This document shows, piece after piece, positions 1 to 10,463 of a DNA stretch of 64,000 nt. Positions within the stretch are counted from its first letter, which is position 1, and each line of letters opens with the position of its first letter. The notes under the pieces were generated by a model. It was given only the letters and a program-made list of their open reading frames with translations, made no database searches and was not told where the DNA came from. The position numbers and the translations under genes were made by a program. The DNA comes from Epithemia pelagica (taxonomy: Eukaryota > Bacillariophyta > Bacillariophyceae > Surirellales > Surirellaceae): positions 1,240,001-1,304,000 of the forward strand of contig OX337228.1 in NCBI GenBank assembly GCA_946965045.2. Direction: 5' to 3'.

Positions 1-1
1 T

Positions 2-2856
2 GGAGTCCCCGGACGCGATGCTATTATCCCAACTCTCTGTGAAGAGTTTCAATACGAGATATCGAGAGCAAGTAAACGACCGCTTGTACATCTTGATTAC
101 GACGCCACTGCGTGTTATGATCGGATTATTCTCTCGTTTGGCAGCTTGGCTTCAAGAAGCTTTGGACAGAACAGGTCTATTGTGTTCATAAACGCACGAA
201 CACTCGAACAAGCGAAGTATTATTTGAAGACACAATTAGGGGTGTCAGAACGCTTTTACAAGCACTGTACTCTATACCCTATCTACGGTTCCGGGCAAGG
301 TGCAGGAAACTCACCGGCCATTTGGTGTGTGGTGTCCAGTATTCTCTTTGAAACGTACGAAGAAGGTGCCCACGGCGCGTCTTTTGAATCACCAGACGGT
401 TCTGTGAAAACAAAAGTGTTTATGATCGGATTCGTCGATGATACGAGTGGAAGTGCAAACGACTTCCGCCGCCCATCTCGTGCTCCTCCCGCCCATTATA
501 TTTCCAAGGCCCAAGAAGATGCGCAACGTTGGAATGACGTGCTTGCTTTGTCTGGCGGTGCACTGAACCCTCAGAAATGCTCATACCATTTCATGTACTA
601 TGATTTTAGTATTGACGGGATCCCTTTGCTTCAAGCTGGAACATTCGGCCCTACTATTACCATATCCTTCAACAATGACGCCCCAGCATCTCAATTGACT
701 CAATTGTCGGCGTACAAAAGTCACAAAACCTTAGGGGTGCAGAAATCACCTCATGCAACCAATAAAGGCTTATATCTAGCTCTGGCCAAACGCAACAACA
801 GTCACACGAAGATCATGGCTCGCAGCCCTTTTACCAGGACCGATGCATGGGCCTATTACCATGCCATATACTTGCCTAGTATATGCTACCCCTTTCCTTC
901 TTCAACCATTTCGGATTCCTTTTGCACAGCATTACAACGTCAATTCAAGAAGGCTTTCTTACCTAAGTATGGTTTCAATCGAACCATGCCCAACGCTGTG
1001 GTATATGGACCGTCAGAACTCGGCGGAATCGGTCTCCGGACTCTATCCGTGGAACGTGGTATTGCTCAAGTATATCACTTTCTTGCCTGTATTCGATCGG
1101 AAGGCGTGCAGCAACAATTGGCACAAATTATGGTCTCTTGGGGCCAGTTTCTGGCTGGTACAGGAACCCTGATTTTAGAAGAAGTTCACACGCCATTGCC
1201 GCATATGGATCCAATGCAATGGATACCACAGATGCGTTCATTCCTGTCTACAGTCGATTGCAGACTTGAACTAGAGCAGACGTTTGTACCTGATCTTCAA
1301 CGAGAAGCTGACTCGTACCTGATGGACTTGGCACTTGCCCATACTACTTCTCCTACTGATCTGAAAGTCATCAACGCTTGTCGGCTTTACCTTGGAGTAA
1401 CCTTTGTCAGCGATATTTCTACTCCCGAAGGGAAAACAATCACTCGAGCTGCCCTTGACGGACGGCTGGATATTTTAACACAACACCGTGGTCTTATCCC
1501 GTATCAACGACGTCCCGGTCCCACGTCTTGGACCAAGTGGAAGAAATTTTTGCGTAGCTTTGTCAGCTCAACCCAACAAAGACACTTGCTCCAACCACTT
1601 GGAAAGTGGTATTTTGGTGGCTCCTCCACTTATCAGAATTGGCTTTCCTACTTGGATCGTCCTACGTCTCGCCTTTTTGTGTCTGCTCCGAACGGTCATT
1701 GGCTCGAATATCGTTACCAGGGCATGATCTTCTGGCCCACTACAATACTCCACTACTCTGTCCCACCATCAGCATGTCCGGCCCAAACTCTCACAACAGG
1801 ACTTGCAAAAATTTTGACATCGAGTCATTACGTGATTCCTCGGCCCGTTTCTCCAATTCCAAACTCTCTGACAGAACACATGCAACAATTAGATTCTTGG
1901 GAACGTTCTCTTTGCTCACAGTGCACCTTGGTTTGTCCTACTGCGGATCTCGCCACTTTTCTCCACTCCAATTCACCTTTACTGGTCAGCAGCGATGGTT
2001 CGGCTGCCTCCTTTATTGGTAAATTTGGCTGCGTGTGCTCCACCGAGAATGGACAAAGGCTATTCCGGATAAATGGCCCTGCACCTGGGTTCAAAACGTC
2101 TTCCTTTCGCGCGGAAAGCTACGCGTTCCTTGCAATCTTACGGTTCTTGATTCAATCATGCGAATTCTTGAGTTGTCCTCTCCCTCCTTTCCTTCAGATG
2201 TTCACCGATTCTGAGAGCCTTGTTAAAACGATTCAGAAACGGATGGAATGGCTAGTTGAGTTTCCATTTTCAACAATGACTGCTGATTGGGATCTACAGC
2301 AGGCAATCTCACGGTCGTTGCGACAGTTTGATACTCTTCCTCATATCTGCCACGTTAAAGGGCACCAAGACAAATACCAACCATATGCAACCTTATCACT
2401 TCCAGCTCAGCTCAATGTTGATGCTGATCACGAGGCTGCGGATTACTCTTATCCATCACGAGTCTCTTCCTGTCTTGCTCCCATTACGGCTGGTTGTCAC
2501 GCGTTGCTCCACAGTGCTGACGGGACTGTTAACTCCAACTACCGTGCTACCTTGCGTCGGCTCGCAACCTACGAGAATCTTCGCCTTTACCATTGCACTA
2601 AATATGATTGGACAGAGTCTGTTTTTGATTCTGTTGATTGGTTAGCTCATGGTCGAGCGATCAATTCCAACTTTTCTCGTCGTCATTTTCTGGTTAAATT
2701 CCTTCATGATTGGCTTCCTTTGGGGCATCTGAAATCACGCTACGCGGAATATTACACTGATACTTGCCCTCTTTGCTCTACTTCTCTCGAGACACGGTCT
2801 CACTTTCTACGATGTCCCCAACGGGACTGGTTCGACTCCCTTGCAGATGATCTTCG
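2..2856 (+). CDS. Reverse transcriptase/RNase H of a non-LTR-type element, left part (5' end outside window, 3' end cut by copia insertion)
   Basis: The frame is open from base 2, so the gene starts upstream of the window. RT motif A is visible at 92-127 (DYDATACYDRI), followed by a GSGQGAGNSP segment near 290-320 and the catalytic FVDD box near 430-442. A later RNase H domain shows SSDGS near 1990, FTDSE near 2200 and HVKGHQDK with a final D near 2350-2440. A CX2CX8HX3C zinc-binding segment (CPLCSTS...HFLRC) lies near 2764-2815, as in the zf-RVT tail of LINE-type polymerases. The reading frame is then broken by the LTR at 2857; the stop at 2885-2887 is LTR sequence. The rest of the C-terminus is at 11241-11789 in the same frame. 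This is probably a formerly intact mobile-element gene, insertionally inactivated. The family is clear; the exact clade is not. Confidence 0.85.
2852..2856. repeat. Target-site duplication, left copy
   Basis: CTTCG, repeated directly after the 3' LTR. Five bases is the usual Ty1/copia duplication length. Confidence 0.9.
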
Positions 2857-3639
2857 TGTTAGAATTCTCACCGTCTATGGTGGTTAGATTCTACATCTCA
2901 TCGATTCCCCATGTCACATAGCCTCGTGCTACCGCATCATGCCCTCTAGCTTCGAGCTATGTTTCCTAGCTTCGCGCTATATCGACCTATATTTCTTCGC
3001 AAATCATGAAAAGTGAGAATAGATTGACGAACTCACTCTCAAGACTAAACTGGGTCGTGCGGTATTACAACGGACGTAAATTTGGCCGTTGCTCGGACAT
3101 TATACTAACGCCCTAAGCGTACGCGCCCGAAATCACCGAGCGCGCCCAAGCGACATCCGAGCGCTATCGGCATCTATCCGACCCAACGGTCTAAGTATCC
3201 CAAGCACGACACACGATCACGCGAGACCATATTTCCATTCCCACAATCTCCAAATTGTCAACAAGCTGCGCGCCATGAAAACAACTATGCCAACCCAAAG
3301 CAAGAGCTGTTGACCCTGTATATGTTATCCGCCCACATATACATGTCATATACATCACATGAATCAACTCCAACTATTCCAAACCTGTTGCCGCCAAGAA
3401 CCTATGACACATGACCCTTGGCAGGACCGAACATTTCACGTAGACCTATCGTAGTAATCAACACACAATCTAACAATATCACCATTTATCACATCCTCTT
3501 TTGTGTCCCGACTATCCTTCTGATAGACTTCGACTTGCTTGCTTCTCTGACCCTGAGAAGCTTGTATCGGTTGGTGACCTACCTGATTGTCTGCTCTACC
3601 GAGCATCAATGTCCCTACGATTCAGAAAGAATTGTAACA
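2857..3639 (+). repeat. 5' LTR of the copia element
   Basis: 783 bp, TG...CA ends, identical to 10458-11240. It contains three short hairpins of TAGC-n5-GCTA type at 2919-2931, 2947-2959 and 2967-2979. Short reading frames inside it have no recognised product. Confidence 0.95.
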
Positions 3640-3653
3640 GATTAACAGTCTCA
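3640..3653 (+). promoter_or_regulatory. Primer binding site complementary to the tRNA-Asn anticodon arm
   Basis: GATTAACAGTCTCA begins one base after the LTR end. Its reverse complement is exactly present at 31809-31822, in the anticodon stem and loop of the tRNA-Asn(GTT) gene of this window; with the last LTR base the match is 15 nt. It does not match that tRNA's 3' end. Drosophila copia is known to prime from a cleaved 5' half of initiator tRNA-Met; the same kind of half-tRNA priming is inferred here. Confidence 0.75.
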
Positions 3654-3675
3654 AAGCTTATTTCCTTGTGGTTTC

Positions 3676-4455
3676 ATGGATACTAACGAGATTATCACTC
3701 CTGTACGACAGATCTATCGAGCCAACCTGCATCCCGGGCAGCCCGATACCCTGGTGCAGCAGGAACTGGTGCCGACGCCGAAGGCAGCCAACACATCGGT
3801 CAACATCTCCGTCGACAGTTCCAACAGCAACCCATTCGAGACTCCAACCCAGCCTCACGCTCCGATCCCTGCGCCGTTGCTTCGGCCCCCGAGTCCGCCT
3901 CGTCGGCTCGTCCCTTCTCGATCCCGTCGTACCACCCGGTTGATTGCTGATCATATCAAGTACTTCCGCCAACCAACTTGTTCGACCTTCGATCCCGAGA
4001 TCATCCGTGGGGAGACCCAGATCGAACGCCAGTTCCAATCGGTGACCCACATCGTCGACCAAGAAGACATTGACCGTCTGAACGACCAACTTCATCGTTC
4101 TCTGAGGCGTCGCCTCATCTTTGCCGCCCTCTCGGGCAACCCCATCCGTACTGTCCACCTCCGCTTCCTAACCTTCGAGCGCCCAACTGGATACTACAAT
4201 ACCATCCACGTCGTGAACGCGACGACTTGCCCTCTGCCTCCTAACGTTGTACGCCTAGATAACTACGTTGCCTACATCCACGAGGTCCATACCATCGAGG
4301 ACCATCGTGCAACTATCTACCCTTTGCGTACCGAGGTCGAGAACCACCTGGCTGAAGGTGATACCCCTTCTTCTGTTGCTTGTGCTGCCCCATCTGAGCC
4401 TGGAAGCGACTCTGATCATTCGGAAGAGGGTGAGGATTCAGAGACCGAAGCTTAA
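3676..4455 (+). CDS. Additional ORF upstream of Gag-Pol in the copia element, unknown function
   Basis: A 259-residue frame starts 36 bases after the LTR end, with an ATG just downstream of the primer binding site, in the same sense as Gag-Pol and separated from it by a 320-base leader. The N-terminal third is rich in Pro, Ser and Thr with a basic Arg cluster near residues 75-90. The middle (about 100-210) looks folded, with an Arg-rich helix near 135-150. The tail is strongly acidic (Ser, Asp, Glu). I recognise no domain: it has no zinc knuckle, protease or chromodomain signature. A smaller frame on the opposite strand overlaps it (3658-4158) and is taken as a shadow. It could be an accessory or split Gag-like product; that is inference. 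Confidence 0.55.
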   Translation: MDTNEIITPVRQIYRANLHPGQPDTLVQQELVPTPKAANTSVNISVDSSNSNPFETPTQPHAPIPAPLLRPPSPPRRLVPSRSRRTTRLIADHIKYFRQPTCSTFDPEIIRGETQIERQFQSVTHIVDQEDIDRLNDQLHRSLRRRLIFAALSGNPIRTVHLRFLTFERPTGYYNTIHVVNATTCPLPPNVVRLDNYVAYIHEVHTIEDHRATIYPLRTEVENHLAEGDTPSSVACAAPSEPGSDSDHSEEGEDSETEA

Positions 4456-4775
4456 TTACTCATAGTTAACTCCCGTCCTCTCAAAACCTTTCCAAGACTT
4501 AAACTCAACGCACATCCGGGTACCCTTGGTCGCACAACACGCCACACATTCCCGTCAAATCGCGAAAATTCGGCGAAAATTTGTTGAAATTCGGCGAAAA
4601 TTTGTCGAAATCAACGGAAATTTCCAGGAGTCGCACATCACAACACACATCCGGGTATCACATACGTGGTACATACGTGGCACACGTGGTACATCCGGGT
4701 TCACATCACATCACACATTAAATAAACCACATCACACCGCACATTAAATAAACATCGAACCAACCAAATAACACC
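4456..4775 (+). other. Repeat-rich leader between the accessory ORF and Gag-Pol
   Basis: It holds a 21-bp direct repeat containing TTCGGCGAAAATTTGT (near 4567-4609), three CATCCGGGT copies (near 4512, 4648 and 4692), several TACGTGG units near 4665-4690, and two CACATTAAATAAAC-like units (near 4713 and 4740) just before the Gag start. It may act in translation of the second ORF or in packaging; no function is shown. Confidence 0.5.
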
Positions 4776-7700
4776 ATGGATCCTCAATCGCCCAAGACAC
4801 CTACGACTCCTATGGGAGAAGATAACCAAGACAATGTCTCGGACACAGACCTATTCGACCACATCATATTTACTGTCTGCCAATTCTTCACCAAAGAAAG
4901 GGCCGACTACTTAATGAAGTGGATGAAATACCATGGTTTTGAGAACATTACCCATGTTATCTCGTATATGCAAACTAATACCGAGGAATCCATGAAGGAA
5001 CTGACACAATACAAGGTCAACAAACAGACACATGATCTACAAGGCCCCACAAGACAGCAGATCAAGCTCTTGGCTTATTGGGCCACATACAAGACCAATG
5101 AAATTCAAGACGAGCTATCCAATAGCGACTGGATGAACCTAACGAGGAAAGAGTTCAACACTTGGAGGATCAACACAGATTTCTCTAAGGGACCACCTAG
5201 CCAAGTCCCAGTCTCGCCAATGAAGTCACCGTCATCTGTGAAATCTGTCAGCACAGTTACTGCCGCATCCCAATCTCAACAAGACCTTACAGCATTCAGA
5301 AAGGGAACTAAGCGCGACGCAACTGCATATGAGGTATTCAAGGATGAACGATACTACGATTCATTCTGGCGTGTATTCAAGACTACAGCTAAGGCTCAAG
5401 GCCTATCCAACGTTCTGAATTTCAAATACACACCACCCCATGATGATGAGTATGCCGAAGAACTTTTTCAAGAGCAACAAGTATTTCTTTACTCCGTTCT
5501 TGTCCGTATCATTCAGACTGACCAAGGTCGAGCCTATGTACGTGAACATGAACATGATGAAGATGCGCGTGCCGTATTGCAGAAGTTACACTCTTTGCAT
5601 ACCAAATCCGACCTAGCAAAGCGAGAAGTCCTCCGCTTAACCAACTACATTTCCAATCTACGTCTTGACGACACATGGCGCGGAACAACACGTCAATTTC
5701 TTCTACACTTTCAAGAGCAGCTACGTTTGCTAGACAATTTAGTGACATTGTCTGATCGCATCCCTGATCATACCAGGATGACCTTCCTCATGCAAGCTGT
5801 AGAAAAGGTACCTGATCTCCGCCGAGTCAAGATCTTGGATAATGTGGTGAACACCAAATCCGGTGCAAAATCCCTTTGCTATCAATCATACTTCCGTCTC
5901 CTTCTAGACGCAGCTTATGACCATGATCAAGCAACCCAGTCATCTGTTCATAGTCGCCGTCGACATGTCAAACAACATGAATCACTATATGGCCAAGATA
6001 CAGATGCTGACATAACCTCACAAGATGATATGGAGTATCATGTCCACAACACCAAAGCGACATCTGAATCTCCATCCTCTTCGTCCAAGGTTAGTCTACC
6101 GCGTGACCTATGGTTCAAACTTTCTGAAGAAGATCGCAAGTTGATCATTGAGTATAACAAGATGATTCAAGCACCTTCATCAACAACACCGAGGACAGTG
6201 CAAACACATGCCCTCGACATTGATCCGGAACCTGATCCTGACCCCAACCAAGTTGCATCTGATGACGACTCACCTGGCGTAGTCCCTGAGCATTCAGATG
6301 ATTCAGATCCGGTTACACAATTTATCAACCAAGCCATGACGACTGATATCAATCACCCGGCAACTGACCTGACTAGTGTTCTTTCTAACGCCAAGTCCAA
6401 GACGAGCAAGAAGGTTACTTTCAAAGCCAACATGCATAAACAAGCAGGACATGTTCCACGCTATCTGTTTTCCAGGAAATCTACTTTACCAGGAAATCAA
6501 TTGATTGACCGTGGTGCTAATGGAGGACTCGCTGGTTCTGACATGCGCATCCTTTCTAAGACTGGCCGCCATATCACTATTGTGGGTATTGATAACCATG
6601 AACTTACTGGACTTCCTGTCGTCACATGTGCCGCAAAGTTTGAGACCAATGATGGACCTATTGTCGGCATCTTCAATGAATATGCTTATTATGGGAAGGG
6701 CTTATCTATCCATGCTCCTGGTCAATTCGAGCATTTCGGACTTGCTGTTGATGAACGATCTGTTAAAGTTGATGGTAAACAACGCATCACTACACTTGAT
6801 GGTCGTGCCATACCCCTTCACATCAAGGATGGGTTAGCCTACATCCACTCCTTGGGTATCCCCAGCGACGATGACATGGATACCTTACCTCAGATCATCT
6901 TCACGTCACCCGACACATGGGATCCTGGTGTTCTGGACCATTCGTATTCTCCCACACCCTCTGACAATGATCCTGATTGGAAACACGTCAAGACTGATGG
7001 TAGTATGTCGAACCATCCATATGACAACTATGGGGAGTACACTGATCGTGTTGTTTGTAACCTCAATCTCCTTTTGGATCTCCCATACGATCATGGACCT
7101 GACGACGCACCCTTCTTTTCTATCTATGCTGACGCAGAAGGTAATGATCCTACACTTCATGCCTCTGTCCACCGTCGTTACCAGGAAGCGTATGACTGGA
7201 AGAAGTTCCGTCCATTCTTTGGTTGGCAATCTGAAGATGTTATTGCCGATACGTTCAAGCACACTACACGTAATGGTAGCATTACTTTTGACCACGACAC
7301 CCTCAAGAAACATTTCAAGGCTCGCAATCCGGTCCTTAATATACCTCGACGCCATGAACCCGTTGCTACTGACTCGGTTTTCTCCGACACCCCTGCTGTT
7401 GACCATGGCGGTAAAGTCGCACAAATCTTTGTTGGTCGAGATACTCTGGTTACTGATATCTATGGGATCAAGTCAACCAAACAGTTTGTCAATACTCTTC
7501 AGGACAACATCCGGTTTCGTGGTGCCATGGAGACTCTTATCAGTGATGGTGGTTCATCTCTCATCTCTCAAAAGGTTAAAGACATTCTTCGCACTTTGCT
7601 TATTGGGGAGTATCGATCCGAACCTTATCATCAACACCAGAATAAGGCTGAAAACCGTTACCAGACCGTTAAACGTATGACCAACGCTCTCATGAATGCC

Positions 7701-10463
7701 ACTGGTTGCCCTGCCAACACCTGGCTTCTTTGCCTTGAGTATGTCTGTGACTTATTGAACCATACGTCATCACCCACCCACTCCGGTCGCACTCCTCTTG
7801 AGGCTCTCTCCGGACGCCCACCCGACATTACTCATCTCTTGTTCTTTCCTTTCTGGGATGAGGTTTACTACCGTGTCGACCCCGCTGAACCCAATTCCGG
7901 TTCATATCCATCTTCTTCTGATGAGAAACTTGGCCACTGGGTTGGTTTTGCTCACAACGTTGGTGATTCTTTTACTTGGAAGATTCTCACCCAGGATAAC
8001 CAGATAATCTACCGTTCTGCCGTTCGCCGTGTTGAATCCACTACACCTAACCTACGTGTGGATCGACCTTCAGGGGAGGATTCGTCTGAGAAGGATGACA
8101 ATGATAAGCAAGCTGACACTGTCTTCATTCGCAGTGATAGTGAAGATCCATCCAAACCAATGCCCACGATCGATTTTGACGACATGATAGGACGCACATT
8201 CCTATGCGACACAGAAGAAAATGGGGAGCGACACCGTGCACGTGTCATCAAACGAGTCATTGATCTTAATGAAGAAGCAACGAAACAGGAAGAACGTGTC
8301 AAGTACATCTACCGAAAGACAAATTCTGATGTTGATGAGATGATATCCTATAATCAACTCATGGAGTATATCGAACGAGATAACCAAGCTCAAACCTCTG
8401 GAGATAATCTTTTCAGGTTCAGGGATGTCATTGCCCATCAAGGCCCACTGAACACAACTGATCCAGATTACAAGGGGAGCAAATATAATTTGCTTGTTGA
8501 TTGGGAAACTGGGGAGACTACCTATGAACCTTTATCACTCATCGCCAATGATGATCCGATCACTGTAGCAATTTATGGAAAGAAACATGATTTACTCAAC
8601 GAACCTGGATGGAAGCATTTGAAACGTTATGTCAAAACAAGCAAACGTCTCATTCGAGCAGCCAAACAGTCAAGGATTAAACAAGTTCACCATTCCGTCA
8701 AGTATAAGTTTGGATTCCAAGTACCACGCAATTATGAGGAAGCTGTCGCTCTTGATAAACAACATGGCAACACAAAGTGGCAAGATGCAACAGAATTAGA
8801 ATTGTCACAGATCCAGTCCTACAAGACATTCAAGGATTTTGGGAAAGCCATCTTCATTAAAGGGAAAGTATCCAATGCACCTGAAGGATATCATAAGATA
8901 CGTGTACATCTTGTCTTTGACGTAAAACATGATGGACGACATAAAGCAAGACTTGTCGCAGATGGACATCTCACAAAAGAACCTGTTGAGACAATCTATT
9001 CAGGTGTTGTTTCCATTCGCAACCTCCGCATTGCCTTATTCCTGGGTACTTTGAATGACTTGGAAATATGGGGAGCAGATATTGGAAATGCATATCTGGA
9101 AGCCTTGACAGGGGAGAAAATTTTCATTGTCGCAGGACCTGAATTCAAGGAATTAGAAGGTCACATCCTGATTATATACAAGGCACTTTATGGATTGAAG
9201 CCATCAGGCGCACGCTGGCATGATGTCTTATTCGATGTTTTGACAGACATGGGAGTTTCACCAAGCAAAGCAGATCCGGATATCTGGATGAGGAAAGCAC
9301 CTGGAGAAGACTGTTACGAATACATTGCCGTATACGTTGATGACTTAGCCATTATTTCTACTGATCCTGGGAATATCTGCAAGATCCTGAAGGAGAAATA
9401 CAACTTCAAACTCAAAGGAGATGGACCTATTGATTTTCACTTGGGATGTTGTTACACCAAGGATTCTGATGGAACATTAGTAGCAGATCCAAGACGCTAC
9501 ATTGGTAAGATGATGGACACTTTCGAACGAATCTTCAAGGAGAAACCCAAGAAAGCCAAAACACCTCTTATTGGTGGAGACCATCCTGAATTGGATGATT
9601 CTGAACTCCTTGATGAAGAAGGTACTAGCCATTTCCAAACTCTGATTGGACAACTCCAATGGGTGATCACTATTGGTCGTTTCGACGTCTTCACCGCTAC
9701 AATGACGCTATCACGCTTTCGCACTGCTCCGAGGAAAGGACATCTTGATAGAGCAAAGCGTATCTATGGATACCTTGCACATCTCCCAGAAGGCGCAATC
9801 AGATTTAGGATTGGAGAGCCTGATTATTCAAGTCTTCTTACCCAAGAATTTGATTGGACTCGCACTGTCTATTCGAATGCAAGTGAACGTATTCCTGAAG
9901 ACTGCCCAACACCTCTTGGCCGCTATGTTACCACAACTCATTATGTTGATGCCAATCTCATGCATGACATAGTCACTGGTAAATCCGTCACTGCCGTTCT
10001 ACATTTGTTGAACGGAACACCTATTGACTGGTACAGCAAGAGACAGAGCACGGTGGAAACTGCTACCTATGGATCCGAGTTTGTGGCTGCAAGGACAGCA
10101 ATAGATCAGATTACAGAATTACGACATTCTCTCCGCTACCTTGGAGTACCTATCCGAGAGCGAAGTTACATGTACGGAGATAACAGATCCGTTGTGCTCA
10201 ATGCAACCGTTCCTCATTCCATACTATCCAAGAGACACCATCTTCTGTCATACCACCGAGTTCGTGAAGCCATCGCAGCAAAGTATGTTGCATTCTACTG
10301 GAAAGATGGAAAGACCAACCCTGCCGATATCCTTAGCAAACATTGGGATTTCGTATCTATTTGGCCCATGCTCAAGCCATTGCTGTTTTGGAAAGGAGAA
10401 GTTCAAGATCTCAACAAATCCAATGATGACAAGGCTGAAACGACGAGTTGTGGGGAGTGTTAG
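4776..10463 (+). CDS. Copia Gag-Pol polyprotein (Gag, protease, integrase, RT, RNase H)
   Basis: An 1,895-residue single frame with no frameshift. Residues 1 to about 560 are Gag-like, without a visible CCHC knuckle. The protease motif is LIDRGANGG near residue 576: the usual D-S/T-G is D-R-G, a variant I associate with diatom copia elements. The integrase shows a D near 888 (FVGRD), a D near 922 (SDGG) and an E near 958 (KAENR); the N-terminal HHCC finger is not evident. The RT contains ADIGNAYLEA and the YVDDL box near 1519. RNase H follows (HYVDAN near 1722, ETATYGSE, YGDN), and the frame ends in ADILSKHW typical of copia. The stop codon lies inside the 3' LTR. All catalytic boxes of integrase and RT are intact, so the element may be active. 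Confidence 0.95.
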   Translation: MDPQSPKTPTTPMGEDNQDNVSDTDLFDHIIFTVCQFFTKERADYLMKWMKYHGFENITHVISYMQTNTEESMKELTQYKVNKQTHDLQGPTRQQIKLLAYWATYKTNEIQDELSNSDWMNLTRKEFNTWRINTDFSKGPPSQVPVSPMKSPSSVKSVSTVTAASQSQQDLTAFRKGTKRDATAYEVFKDERYYDSFWRVFKTTAKAQGLSNVLNFKYTPPHDDEYAEELFQEQQVFLYSVLVRIIQTDQGRAYVREHEHDEDARAVLQKLHSLHTKSDLAKREVLRLTNYISNLRLDDTWRGTTRQFLLHFQEQLRLLDNLVTLSDRIPDHTRMTFLMQAVEKVPDLRRVKILDNVVNTKSGAKSLCYQSYFRLLLDAAYDHDQATQSSVHSRRRHVKQHESLYGQDTDADITSQDDMEYHVHNTKATSESPSSSSKVSLPRDLWFKLSEEDRKLIIEYNKMIQAPSSTTPRTVQTHALDIDPEPDPDPNQVASDDDSPGVVPEHSDDSDPVTQFINQAMTTDINHPATDLTSVLSNAKSKTSKKVTFKANMHKQAGHVPRYLFSRKSTLPGNQLIDRGANGGLAGSDMRILSKTGRHITIVGIDNHELTGLPVVTCAAKFETNDGPIVGIFNEYAYYGKGLSIHAPGQFEHFGLAVDERSVKVDGKQRITTLDGRAIPLHIKDGLAYIHSLGIPSDDDMDTLPQIIFTSPDTWDPGVLDHSYSPTPSDNDPDWKHVKTDGSMSNHPYDNYGEYTDRVVCNLNLLLDLPYDHGPDDAPFFSIYADAEGNDPTLHASVHRRYQEAYDWKKFRPFFGWQSEDVIADTFKHTTRNGSITFDHDTLKKHFKARNPVLNIPRRHEPVATDSVFSDTPAVDHGGKVAQIFVGRDTLVTDIYGIKSTKQFVNTLQDNIRFRGAMETLISDGGSSLISQKVKDILRTLLIGEYRSEPYHQHQNKAENRYQTVKRMTNALMNATGCPANTWLLCLEYVCDLLNHTSSPTHSGRTPLEALSGRPPDITHLLFFPFWDEVYYRVDPAEPNSGSYPSSSDEKLGHWVGFAHNVGDSFTWKILTQDNQIIYRSAVRRVESTTPNLRVDRPSGEDSSEKDDNDKQADTVFIRSDSEDPSKPMPTIDFDDMIGRTFLCDTEENGERHRARVIKRVIDLNEEATKQEERVKYIYRKTNSDVDEMISYNQLMEYIERDNQAQTSGDNLFRFRDVIAHQGPLNTTDPDYKGSKYNLLVDWETGETTYEPLSLIANDDPITVAIYGKKHDLLNEPGWKHLKRYVKTSKRLIRAAKQSRIKQVHHSVKYKFGFQVPRNYEEAVALDKQHGNTKWQDATELELSQIQSYKTFKDFGKAIFIKGKVSNAPEGYHKIRVHLVFDVKHDGRHKARLVADGHLTKEPVETIYSGVVSIRNLRIALFLGTLNDLEIWGADIGNAYLEALTGEKIFIVAGPEFKELEGHILIIYKALYGLKPSGARWHDVLFDVLTDMGVSPSKADPDIWMRKAPGEDCYEYIAVYVDDLAIISTDPGNICKILKEKYNFKLKGDGPIDFHLGCCYTKDSDGTLVADPRRYIGKMMDTFERIFKEKPKKAKTPLIGGDHPELDDSELLDEEGTSHFQTLIGQLQWVITIGRFDVFTATMTLSRFRTAPRKGHLDRAKRIYGYLAHLPEGAIRFRIGEPDYSSLLTQEFDWTRTVYSNASERIPEDCPTPLGRYVTTTHYVDANLMHDIVTGKSVTAVLHLLNGTPIDWYSKRQSTVETATYGSEFVAARTAIDQITELRHSLRYLGVPIRERSYMYGDNRSVVLNATVPHSILSKRHHLLSYHRVREAIAAKYVAFYWKDGKTNPADILSKHWDFVSIWPMLKPLLFWKGEVQDLNKSNDDKAETTSCGEC
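10450..10457 (+). promoter_or_regulatory. Polypurine tract
   Basis: GTGGGGAG directly abuts the 3' LTR, the expected place for the plus-strand DNA primer. Confidence 0.8.

Noticed and set aside
3089-3313. Short frame in both LTRs (also 10690-10914)
   Set aside because: Repeated only because LTRs are identical; no recognised product.
3658-4158. 166-codon frame on the minus strand inside the copia accessory ORF
   Set aside because: Antisense shadow of the longer sense frame; no domain, opposite to element transcription.
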